6,866 bases of DNA from an uncultured Solirubrobacteraceae bacterium. Lineage in GTDB: Bacteria > Actinomycetota > Thermoleophilia > Solirubrobacterales > Solirubrobacteraceae. The notes under the pieces were generated by a model, which searched no databases, was not told the origin of the DNA, and worked only from the letters and a program-made list of their open reading frames with translations. The translations under genes and the position numbers were made by a program. The first letter of the stretch is position 1, and every line of letters begins with the position of its first letter. The stretch spans positions 1 through 6,866 of the forward strand of contig CATPBV010000054.1 in NCBI GenBank assembly GCA_955652345.1, read 5' to 3'. This document shows, piece after piece, positions 1 through 5,860 of the stretch.

Positions 1-1
1 C

Positions 2-133
2 GGGCAGCCGTACCCGATCGAGATCCGCAAGGTCGGAGCCCAGGCAGGACAGGTCATGTTCGACCAGTACAACCAGCCGGTCACGCTGAGCGCGCCGGCG
101 AACGCGATCGACGCGTCCAAGTTCGGCCTCTAG
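2..133 (+). CDS. C-terminal fragment of a putative lipoprotein, paralogue of the next gene (5' end outside window)
   Basis: Only the last 43 codons are present, in a frame open from base 2 to a TAG at 131-133. The fragment begins GQPYPIEIR and contains VMFDQYNQPV. It aligns without internal gaps to the C-terminus of the next protein (GEPYPIEVR, VVFDQYNRPI), with about 22 of 43 positions identical. The 15 bases encoding FDQYN are the same in both genes. The two genes are therefore tandem paralogues on the same strand, separated by 10 bases and probably co-transcribed. Signal peptide and lipobox would lie outside the window, so the lipoprotein assignment is inferred from the neighbour. The biochemical function is unknown; this part probably forms the last strands of a LolA/LprG-like beta-sheet, which is an inference from the neighbour's layout. 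Confidence 0.8.
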   Translation, partial: GQPYPIEIRKVGAQAGQVMFDQYNQPVTLSAPANAIDASKFGL

Positions 134-143
134 CGGGCCCGAA

Positions 144-881
144 GTGATGACCCGCCGGATCCTCACCACGGCGGCAACGCTGCTCGCCGCAGGCGCTGTA
201 GGCGCCTGCGGCAGCTCGTCCAGCCACACGACGGTCGCGGCGACCCCTGGCACGGCCACCGCTCCAACCTCCGACAACGGGATCGCCTCCCGGTCCCCAG
301 CCGAGATCCTCAGGGCAGCGTTGCGCGCTGCGACGAGCGCCAAGACAGTTCATGTCGCAGGCCAGGTCGTCAGCCACGGAAGCCCGCTCGTGTTCGACCT
401 TCGTGTTGTCGCAGACCCAGGCTCGATCGGCGAGCTCGCGACGCAGGGACTCCGGGTCAAGTTCGTCGCCCTCGGTCCCGTCATGTACTTGAACGGGGGC
501 GAGCACTTCTGGCGCAAATTCCTTAGTCAGACGCTCGCGCAGAGGCTCAACGGACGGTGGGTCCAGGTTCCATCGACCGCGCACGTGGCGGGGATCGCCA
601 GGCTGGCCAATCTGCGGGCGCTGTTCGGAGAGTTCCTGTTGCGGCGGGCGACGTTCGTGAAGGGCCCGACCGGAACGGTCCACGGCCAGCAGGTGCTCGC
701 GATCCACAGCCTGACGCGGGGAGGAACGCTGTACATCGCTACGACGGGAGAGCCGTATCCGATCGAGGTCCGCGGATCCCCCAAACACCCAGGTCTGGTG
801 GTGTTCGACCAGTACAACCGGCCGATCTCGCTCCAGGCACCGCCGGGCGCGCTCACCGCGTCCTCATCGGGCGGCATCTAG
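144..881 (+). CDS. Putative secreted lipoprotein, possibly LolA/LprG-like fold
   Basis: This 245-residue protein begins with a clear lipoprotein signal: MTRR, a hydrophobic Ala/Leu stretch, and the lipobox V-G-A-C with the lipidated Cys at residue 22. A Ser/Thr/Ala/Pro-rich linker follows (about 23-50), then a soluble domain (about 52-235). The order is a helix (PAEILRAALRAA), short strands (VHVAGQV, PLVFDLRVV), a YLNGGEHFW segment near 115-123, GRWVQVP near 137-143, VHGQQVLAI near 179-187, then TLYIATTGEPYPIEV. This resembles the layout of LprG/LppX-type lipoproteins, which carry lipids or glycolipids at the actinobacterial cell surface; the resemblance is by eye and function is unproven. 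The start is GTG at 144 or the next codon, ATG at 147; neither has a Shine-Dalgarno sequence. It follows a paralogue by 10 bases, and its stop codon overlaps that of convergent menC. Confidence 0.85.
   Translation: MMTRRILTTAATLLAAGAVGACGSSSSHTTVAATPGTATAPTSDNGIASRSPAEILRAALRAATSAKTVHVAGQVVSHGSPLVFDLRVVADPGSIGELATQGLRVKFVALGPVMYLNGGEHFWRKFLSQTLAQRLNGRWVQVPSTAHVAGIARLANLRALFGEFLLRRATFVKGPTGTVHGQQVLAIHSLTRGGTLYIATTGEPYPIEVRGSPKHPGLVVFDQYNRPISLQAPPGALTASSSGGI
186..212 (+). repeat. Perfect 11-bp inverted repeat inside the lipobox-coding region
   Basis: The arms at 186-196 (GCCGCAGGCGC) and 202-212 (GCGCCTGCGGC) are exact reverse complements around a 5-base loop, TGTAG. The hairpin covers codons 15-23 of the lipoprotein gene, which encode AAGAVGACG, including the lipidated Cys. 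The repeat is seen directly. It could affect translation or transcription early in the gene, or could be a by-product of small-residue codons in GC-rich DNA. No T-run follows it, so it is not a standard terminator. Confidence 0.6.
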
Positions 882-1912
882 CTATACCAGGCACCGAGCC
901 CGGCGCCCAGTCCCGGGCTCGTCGGCGGCACCAGCACGCCGTCCCGAGGCGGAAGGGGGTTGTCGGCCCCCGCGAACAGACCGAGCGTGGCAAGGCCGCA
1001 GAACCGATCCGGACGGATCGCCGCGGCGACGTGCAGCGCGGCGGCGATCCCCACCGGCCCATCGAGGGCCGAGGCGAGATACACCTGATAGCCGGCGTCG
1101 CGGGCGCGGCGAGCATCCGCGATCGTCGCGGAGATCCCGCCGGAGCGCCCCACCTTCAGGCAAACCGCCCTGCAGACCCGCTGTTCGAGCGCTCCGTCCA
1201 GCTGGCTCGTCTCGTCGATTGCCACAGGGATGCGAGTGAGCGCTGACAGCTCCGCGGCCGCCTCGAGCCCGTGGACCGGTTCCTCGCATAGCTCGATCCC
1301 GAGAGGCTCGAAGGCTCGCAGCGCTGCGACGGCCTCGCCCACGGACCAGGCGCCGTTGGCGTCGAGCCTGATCGCCATCGCCGGCCCGGCCGCCGCGCGC
1401 ACGGCGGCGAGTCGTCCGGCGTCGTCGCCGATGCCCACCTTCACCTTCACGCACCGGTACCCGGCGGAGCGCGCAGACCCGGCCTCCCGCGCCGCTCCCG
1501 CTCGGTCGGTCGATGCGATCGTCCAGTTGACGTCGATCGGCTGCGGCTGCGCTGCCCCGAGCATGCGCCATACCGGCTCTCCCGCACGCCGGCCGGCAAG
1601 GTCCCACAGCGCCTCATCGATCGCAGCGAGAGCATGCGGAACGACCGTCTGCTCACCACAGCGCGCGAGGAGGTCACCGCGGTCGGCGCCGTCAGAGCGC
1701 GCAAACAGCTCCTGGCAGCGCTCGAGCCCGAGCCGGGAGTCGTCGATGCCGACGCCCTCGTACCCCGCGAGCGGTGCCGCCTCGCCGAGCCCGCGGTTCC
1801 CGTCGTCGTCCTCGAGCTCTAGCAGCACGAGTTCCCGCTCGGTCACGGATCCCCAGGCAGAATCAAAGGGCGCGCGCAGGCGCGCCCTCATAACCTGAAT
1901 CCGCACGTTCAC
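878..1912 (-). CDS. menC: o-Succinylbenzoate synthase (MenC), enolase superfamily
   Basis: MenC dehydrates SHCHC to o-succinylbenzoate in menaquinone synthesis, in the cytoplasm. The 344-residue product has the enolase-superfamily layout: an N-terminal capping domain with RELVLLELEDDDG and GLGEAAPLAGYEG (about 26-53), then a TIM-barrel. Catalytic residues are in place: the KxK pair K156/K158 in CVKVKVG, metal ligands D184 (RLDANGAWS), E210 (CEEPVHG) and D233 (AIDETSQ), and the opposing lysine K253 (CLKVGRSGG). The GTG start at 1912 overlaps the menA stop as GTGA and retains the usual N-terminal strand before RAPF. ATG at 1891 is a shorter alternative giving 337 residues. Sequence alone cannot exclude N-succinylamino acid racemase or dipeptide epimerase activity, but adjacency to menA and menB strongly favours MenC. 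The TAG stop sits in a CTAG shared with the convergent lipoprotein gene. Confidence 0.93.
   Translation of the reverse strand: MNVRIQVMRARLRAPFDSAWGSVTERELVLLELEDDDGNRGLGEAAPLAGYEGVGIDDSRLGLERCQELFARSDGADRGDLLARCGEQTVVPHALAAIDEALWDLAGRRAGEPVWRMLGAAQPQPIDVNWTIASTDRAGAAREAGSARSAGYRCVKVKVGIGDDAGRLAAVRAAAGPAMAIRLDANGAWSVGEAVAALRAFEPLGIELCEEPVHGLEAAAELSALTRIPVAIDETSQLDGALEQRVCRAVCLKVGRSGGISATIADARRARDAGYQVYLASALDGPVGIAAALHVAAAIRPDRFCGLATLGLFAGADNPLPPRDGVLVPPTSPGLGAGLGAWYS
895..921 (+). terminator. Possible terminator hairpin for the lipoprotein gene (no T-tract)
   Basis: A perfect 9-bp inverted repeat (arms CGAGCCCGG at 895-903 and CCGGGCTCG at 913-921, 9-base loop) begins 13 bases after the lipoprotein stop codon. 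It lies inside the 3' end of convergent menC. The hairpin is seen directly. Its role as a terminator is inferred from position, and no run of T follows on either strand, so intrinsic termination would be weak or non-canonical. Confidence 0.35.
1868..1887 (-). repeat. GC-rich hairpin at the start of menC, possible attenuator
   Basis: Perfect 8-bp arms (GGGCGCGC and GCGCGCCC) enclose a 4-base loop, CTGC on the menC strand, followed there by TTTGATT. It lies 22 bases beyond the menA stop codon, within codons 9-15 of menC, and 1 base after the internal ATG at 1891-1889. The structure is seen directly. A role in limiting read-through or translation from menA into menC is inference; three T residues are too few for a convincing intrinsic terminator. 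Confidence 0.45.
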
Positions 1913-2841
1913 CGGCTCAGCAACACGCCCGCCGACAGCAGCATGCAGAACGCCAGCTGTACCGCGCCGGTCTGCGCCAGCGCGGCGTTCAGCGACGGGC
2001 CGTCGAGGTGGTTGCGCACCGTCCGCACGACCTGGGCGCCGACCGGTAGCGTCAGCCACGAGAGCAGCAGCCATGGCCGCAGCGGCCCGAACACCCATGT
2101 GATCGGGGCGAGCAGGTACGACGCATACACGATCGCGGCGAACAGCGTCCGCGTTCGCTCTCGGCCGAGACGCACGGCGAGGGTCCGCTTTCCGGCTCGG
2201 CGGTCGGTCTCGATATCGCGCAGGTTGTTGACCACCAGGATCGCGGCCGCAAGCAGCCCCACCGGCACCGCCAGCGCGAACGCCTCCCAGCTCAGGTGGC
2301 GCACCTGCACGAAGTACGAGCCGGCGACGGCCACGATCCCGAAGAACAGGAACACGAACACCTCGCCGAGGCCTTCATACCCGTACGGCCTCGGCCCTCC
2401 GGTGTAGAGCACCCCGGCCAGGATCGACGCCGCCCCGACGATCAAGAGCTGCCAGCCTGCGACCGCGATCAGGTACGCACCTGCGAGCACCGCCACACCG
2501 AACGAAACGTACGTCGCGACGAGCACCTGCCCGGGCGGCACGAGGCCGCCGGCCGTCACACGGACGGGACCCAATCGGTCCTCCGTGTCCGCGCCCCGCC
2601 GCGCGTCGGAGTAGTCGTTGGAGAGGTTGGTGCCGACCTGGATGAACACCGCCCCGATCAGCGCCGCAAGGAAGCGCAGCGGATGGAACACGCCCGCAAA
2701 CCCCGCCAGCGCGGTGCCGACCAGCACCGGTGCGACCGCCGCCGGAAGGGTGCGCACCCGAGCCGCCACGAGCCAGATCCGCATTCCGCTCGGACGCGGT
2801 GGCGCCGACACGGAGCGTTCCCTCGGGCCGCCGGTGCTCAC
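1909..2841 (-). CDS. menA: 1,4-Dihydroxy-2-naphthoate polyprenyltransferase (MenA), UbiA family
   Basis: MenA is an integral membrane enzyme that joins a polyprenyl diphosphate to 1,4-dihydroxy-2-naphthoate, giving demethylmenaquinone. The 310-residue product carries both Asp-rich diphosphate/Mg2+ motifs of the UbiA family: NDYSDARRGAD at 75-85 and NNLRDIETD at 205-213. It also has the MenA-typical YTGGPRPYGYEGLGE at 146-160 and VRTLPAAVAPVLVG near 29-42. Hydrophobic stretches fit a multi-pass topology, for example about 34-49, 55-70, 106-128, 132-146, 160-178, 187-204, 232-252, 257-272 and 288-308. The chosen start, GTG at 2841, overlaps the menB stop as GTGA, indicating translational coupling. 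ATG at 2784 (MRIWLVAARVRT) would remove a 19-residue polar Pro/Arg-rich lead and is a real alternative. No Shine-Dalgarno sequence precedes either. Confidence 0.95.
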   Translation of the reverse strand: MSTGGPRERSVSAPPRPSGMRIWLVAARVRTLPAAVAPVLVGTALAGFAGVFHPLRFLAALIGAVFIQVGTNLSNDYSDARRGADTEDRLGPVRVTAGGLVPPGQVLVATYVSFGVAVLAGAYLIAVAGWQLLIVGAASILAGVLYTGGPRPYGYEGLGEVFVFLFFGIVAVAGSYFVQVRHLSWEAFALAVPVGLLAAAILVVNNLRDIETDRRAGKRTLAVRLGRERTRTLFAAIVYASYLLAPITWVFGPLRPWLLLSWLTLPVGAQVVRTVRNHLDGPSLNAALAQTGAVQLAFCMLLSAGVLLSR

Positions 2842-3698
2842 GGCCGGCGAGGGAACTTCGAGAAGTCCGCGCTGCGCTTCTGAAGGTACGCGTCGCGTCC
2901 CTCCTGCGCCTCCTCGCTCATGTAGAACAGGAGATTGGCGTCGTGGGCCAGCTGCTGGATGCCGGCGAGGCCGTCCTCATCGGCGTTGAAGCTCGCCTTC
3001 AGCAGGCGGAGCGCGAACGGGGACATTGCGAGCATCTCGCGGCACCACGCGAGCGTCTCCTCCTCGAGGCGCTCGAGCGGCACGACCGCGTTGACGAGGC
3101 CCATCTCGAGCGCCTGGCGAGCGTCGTACTGGCGGCACAGGAACCAGATCTCCTTGGCCTTCTTGGGCCCGACCAGGCGGGAGAGGACGCTCGCGCCGAA
3201 GCCGCCATCGAATGAACCGACCTTTGGTCCCGTCTGTCCGAAGCGTGCGTTGTCGGCGGCGATCGTCAGGTCGCACACGACGTGCAGGACGTGGCCGCCG
3301 CCGACCGCGTAGCCGGCGACCATCGCGACCACCGGCTTGGGCATCCGCCGGATCTGGATGTGGAGATCGGTGACATGGAAGCGCCCGACTCCTGCATGCC
3401 GGCCGGCCTCGCTGGGATCGGCGCCCGTGATGTAGCCGCCGCGCGCGCCGCGGACCCGCTGATCCCCGCCGGAGCAGAACGCCTCCGGGCCCTCGCCGGT
3501 CAGGATCACCACGCCGACCGAGAGGTCTTCGCGCGCCCGCGTGAACGCGTCCGAGAGCTCGATCACCGTCTCGGGGCGGAACGCGTTGCGGACCTCCGGC
3601 CGGTTGATCGTGATCTTCGCGACGCCGGCATCGGCGCCGCCCGCGAGCTCGTAGCGGATGTCCTTGTAGTCGCGCGCGGGCTCCCAGGTCACAGCCAT
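2838..3698 (-). CDS. menB: 1,4-Dihydroxy-2-naphthoyl-CoA synthase (MenB), crotonase superfamily
   Basis: MenB cyclises o-succinylbenzoyl-CoA to 1,4-dihydroxy-2-naphthoyl-CoA. The 286-residue product matches the family along its whole length, at the usual size: INRPEVRNAFRPETV near 31-45, the oxyanion-hole segment FCSGGDQRVRG at 74-84, and GYAVGGGHVLHVVCDLTIAA at 129-148. FGQTGPKVGSFDGGFG (153-168) includes the catalytic Asp at 164; IWFLCRQYDARQALEMGLVN follows at 184-203, and the C-terminus is DFSKFPRRP. Gly at 157 in QTGP, with Q155 and W185, matches E. coli Gln154, Gly156 and Trp184. By family knowledge this is the bicarbonate-dependent type I enzyme. The ATG at 3698 gives the normal N-terminus; an in-frame ATG at 3734 would add 12 unrelated residues and overlap divergent menE. 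It heads the menB-menA-menC operon. Confidence 0.96.
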   Translation of the reverse strand: MAVTWEPARDYKDIRYELAGGADAGVAKITINRPEVRNAFRPETVIELSDAFTRAREDLSVGVVILTGEGPEAFCSGGDQRVRGARGGYITGADPSEAGRHAGVGRFHVTDLHIQIRRMPKPVVAMVAGYAVGGGHVLHVVCDLTIAADNARFGQTGPKVGSFDGGFGASVLSRLVGPKKAKEIWFLCRQYDARQALEMGLVNAVVPLERLEEETLAWCREMLAMSPFALRLLKASFNADEDGLAGIQQLAHDANLLFYMSEEAQEGRDAYLQKRSADFSKFPRRP

Positions 3699-3708
3699 GA
3701 GGGCGCCG

Positions 3709-3714
3709 AGACTA
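3709..3714 (-). promoter_or_regulatory. Candidate -10 element for menBAC
   Basis: On the menB strand the hexamer TAGTCT fits the actinobacterial TANNNT -10 pattern and lies 10 bases before the menB ATG. This spacing would give a leader of only a few bases, and no Shine-Dalgarno sequence is present. I see no good -35. It overlaps the candidate menE -10 by two bases. The assignment is inferred from position and pattern only. Confidence 0.3.
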
Positions 3715-3718
3715 CCGT
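3713..3718 (+). promoter_or_regulatory. Candidate -10 element for menE and the methyltransferase gene
   Basis: TACCGT fits TANNNT and ends 7 bases before the menE ATG, the spacing expected for a leaderless transcript starting at the initiation codon. A weak -35-like GTCACA lies at 3689-3694, with an 18-base spacer and 4 of 6 matches to TTGACA. The site overlaps the candidate menB -10 on the other strand. This is pattern-based inference. Confidence 0.33.
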
Positions 3719-3725
3719 TTGGAGG

Positions 3726-5003
3726 ATGGTGCACTGGCTACAGAGCGCTGCCGCCAGGCATCCGGACCGGGTGGCGCTCGTCGACGGCGGGGTCGATGTC
3801 ACATACGCCGAGCTGAGGAGGCGCGCCCAGTCAGCCATGGACGCGTTGGTCGCTCAAGGGGTCGGCGGGGGCGATCGGGTCGCGCTGGCGCTGCCGGCCG
3901 GCGCCGACTTCGTTGCGGCGCTTCACGGATGCTGGTACGCCGGCGCCGTTGTGGTGCCGATCGACCTGCGGCTGAGCGCGGAGGAGCGAGCGATCAGGAC
4001 CGCGGGGGCAGCCGTGATCGTCGAGCGCCCCCTGTCCGGACAATCACGATGTGCGTCGCACATCGCCTTGGAGCCCGAGTCGGTGGCGACTGTCATCCAC
4101 ACATCGGGGACGATCGCGGCACCGCGCCCGGTCGAGCTCACGTATGGCAACTGGCTGTGGAGCGTGCTGGGGTCGGCGGTCGCGCTGGGACTCGACGAAA
4201 ACGAGCGGTGGCTGTGTCCGATGCCGCTCGTGCACGTCGCGGGGCTCTCGATCCCGATCCGCAGCGCCATCTACGGGACGACGGCGGTGCTGCTCGAGCG
4301 GTTCGAGGTCGATCAGGTGCTCGCGCTGCTGGCCGACCCCGAGCAGCGGATCACGCTCGTGTCGCTCGTGCCGACGATGCTCGCGCGGCTGCTCGACGCC
4401 GGTCTGCGCGCCCCGCCAAACCTTCGGTGGGTGCTGATCGGCGGCAGCCCGATCGCACCGCCGCTACTCGAGCGCGCCCGCGCGGCCCGGGTGCCGGTGG
4501 CACCCACCTACGGGATGACCGAGGCCTGTTCGCAAATCGCCACGAACGGATGGCCGCTCCCGGGTGTCGACGTCGAGCTGGCGGGCGACGGCGAGATCCT
4601 GGTGCGCGGCCCGACTGTGGCCCGAACCGCGCTGGCATCCGACGGGTGGCTCCACACCGGCGACCTTGGAGCGCTTGACGAGCTCGGTCGCCTGACGATC
4701 ATCGGCCGCAAGGCCGACACGATCATCAGCGGTGGTGAGAACGTCGCGCCCGCGGAGGTTGAAGCAGCGCTGCTGGGGCATCCGGCCGTCGCCGACGCCG
4801 CGGTCCATGCGCGCCCCGACCCCGAGTGGGGCGAGGCCGTGATCGCGACGGTCGTCGTGCGGGGCGGCCTCGCGGTCGATCCCGAAGCGCTGCGGGGTCA
4901 CTGCGCTGCGCGCCTTGCACCCTTCAAGGTGCCGAAGGAGATCGAGTTCGCCGACCGGCTGCCCCGGACTGCATCGGGGAAGCTGATTCGCAGCCGCCTA
5001 TGA
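3726..5003 (+). CDS. menE: o-Succinylbenzoate-CoA ligase (MenE), AMP-binding acyl-CoA synthetase family
   Basis: MenE activates o-succinylbenzoate with ATP and CoA to OSB-CoA, the substrate of MenB. The 425-residue product is compact for the ANL family but has its core motifs: a P-loop-like TSGTIAAPRPVELT at 126-139, YGMTEACSQ at 262-270, HTGDLG at 310-315 with Asp313, IIGRKADTIISGGENV at 325-340 including Arg328, and a C-terminal domain with the adenylation lysine K419 in TASGKLIRSRL. The P-loop is divergent: the usual TSGTTGxPKG has Ile-Ala for Thr-Gly and Arg-Pro for Lys-Gly. The ATG at 3726 starts directly after GGAGG (3721-3725), too close for normal Shine-Dalgarno pairing, so leaderless initiation is possible; GTG at 3729 is an alternative. 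The assignment as MenE rather than another acyl-CoA ligase rests largely on divergence from menBAC. Its TGA overlaps the next ATG. Confidence 0.88.
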   Translation: MVHWLQSAAARHPDRVALVDGGVDVTYAELRRRAQSAMDALVAQGVGGGDRVALALPAGADFVAALHGCWYAGAVVVPIDLRLSAEERAIRTAGAAVIVERPLSGQSRCASHIALEPESVATVIHTSGTIAAPRPVELTYGNWLWSVLGSAVALGLDENERWLCPMPLVHVAGLSIPIRSAIYGTTAVLLERFEVDQVLALLADPEQRITLVSLVPTMLARLLDAGLRAPPNLRWVLIGGSPIAPPLLERARAARVPVAPTYGMTEACSQIATNGWPLPGVDVELAGDGEILVRGPTVARTALASDGWLHTGDLGALDELGRLTIIGRKADTIISGGENVAPAEVEAALLGHPAVADAAVHARPDPEWGEAVIATVVVRGGLAVDPEALRGHCAARLAPFKVPKEIEFADRLPRTASGKLIRSRL

Positions 5004-5860
5004 TCCCCGGAATGCCCGAAGCGGAGACTGTCCGAGCCGAGATGCTCGAGCGCTGGGAGCGGGCCGCCGGAGGCTGGGGCAGGCGCGCCGAGGACGTCCG
5101 CGAGATGGGGATGCCCGTGTCGGTGTGGATGATCGAGCACATAGCGCCGCAGCCCGGACAGGTGCTGCTCGAGCTGGCGGCCGGCCCGGGAGACACGGGC
5201 TTCATGGCAGCCGAGCTGATCGCCCCGGGAGGTGAGCTGATCTCGAGCGACGCCGCCGACGAGATGCTGTCCGTTGCGCGGCGGCGGGCCGCCGAGCTCG
5301 GCATCGCAAACGTCGAGTTCAAGCGGCTCGAGCTCGAGTGGATCGACCTGGAGGCCGCGAGCGTCGACAGCGTGCTGTGCCGGTGGGGGGTGATGCTCAC
5401 CCTCGACCCAGCGGCGGCACTGCGGGAGATGCGACGGGTGTTGCGGCCGGGCGGCCGGGCGGCGCTGGCCGTCTGGGACTCTTCGGAGCACAATCCCTGG
5501 GCGACTATCCCGACGCGCGCGCTCGTCGAGCTCGGCCACGCGGAGCCCCCCGACCCCAGCGCGCCCGGGATGTTTGCGCTCTCAGACGCGGACAGGCTGC
5601 GAGAGCTGCTCGGCGATGCGGGCTTCTCGGACGTGCTCGTCGACGCAGTCGACGTGGCCCGCAACTACGAGAGCATCGAGGGATTCCTGGCCGAGATACT
5701 CGACCTCTCGCAGGCGTTCGGCGAGGTTCACCGCGGGCTCTCGGACATGGCGCGGCAAGAGGTCGCGAGCCGGGTCGCGGCGCTGGCCGAGCCGTGGACC
5801 GTGGACGGTGGTCGCGTGCGGCTCCCGGGCCGGTCGCTCGTCGCGGCCGCGCAGGCTTGA
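5000..5860 (+). CDS. Class I SAM-dependent methyltransferase, substrate unknown (candidate quinone methyltransferase)
   Basis: The 286-residue product has a Rossmann-type SAM domain. Motif I is LLELAAGPGD at 56-65, the acidic residue for the SAM ribose is probably Asp84 (ISSDAADEML), a core strand is VDSVLCRWGVML at 122-133, and RVLRPGGRAALAVW lies at 146-159. A longer C-terminal part (about 160-286) probably shapes the substrate site. The ATG at 5000 overlaps the menE TGA as ATGA, so translation is probably coupled; ATG at 5012 is an alternative. The context suggests a role near menaquinone, perhaps the final methylation of demethylmenaquinone. However, the UbiE/MenG signatures are missing: there is no YDxMNxxxS N-terminal block, and AVWDSS replaces the usual ExS after the PGG turn. 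The methyltransferase fold is secure, while the substrate is inference. Confidence 0.87.
   Translation: MIPGMPEAETVRAEMLERWERAAGGWGRRAEDVREMGMPVSVWMIEHIAPQPGQVLLELAAGPGDTGFMAAELIAPGGELISSDAADEMLSVARRRAAELGIANVEFKRLELEWIDLEAASVDSVLCRWGVMLTLDPAAALREMRRVLRPGGRAALAVWDSSEHNPWATIPTRALVELGHAEPPDPSAPGMFALSDADRLRELLGDAGFSDVLVDAVDVARNYESIEGFLAEILDLSQAFGEVHRGLSDMARQEVASRVAALAEPWTVDGGRVRLPGRSLVAAAQA

Noticed and set aside
81..788. 235-codon - strand frame across the lipoprotein genes
   Set aside because: It spans the junction of two related + strand genes, is very rich in Arg/Gly, and has no family features; it is a shadow frame.
1913..2098. In-frame upstream extension of menC (62 extra codons)
   Set aside because: It lies within menA, is low-complexity Ala/Arg-rich, and precedes the normal enolase-superfamily N-terminus that begins at the GTGA overlap.
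3282..3725. In-frame upstream extension of menE (148 extra codons)
   Set aside because: It is antisense to menB, and its translation has no similarity to acyl-CoA ligases. The MenE N-terminus starts naturally at 3726.
3721..3725. GGAGG as the Shine-Dalgarno sequence of menE
   Set aside because: It directly abuts the ATG with no spacing, and no start codon lies at the usual 5-9 nt distance, so it cannot work normally for 3726 and is poor for GTG at 3729.
3699..3734. Longer menB start at the ATG on the - strand at 3734
   Set aside because: It would add 12 residues not seen in the family and would overlap the start of divergent menE; ATG at 3698 gives a normal N-terminus.
3719..4678. 319-codon + strand frame overlapping menE
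   Set aside because: It is a different frame of the menE sequence, Arg/Gly/Ala-rich with no motifs, while the MenE frame carries all family motifs.
4826..4999. In-frame upstream extension of the methyltransferase gene (58 codons)
   Set aside because: It overlaps the conserved C-terminal domain of menE in another frame, is Arg-rich, and adds no domain; the ATGA overlap at 5000 is a better start.
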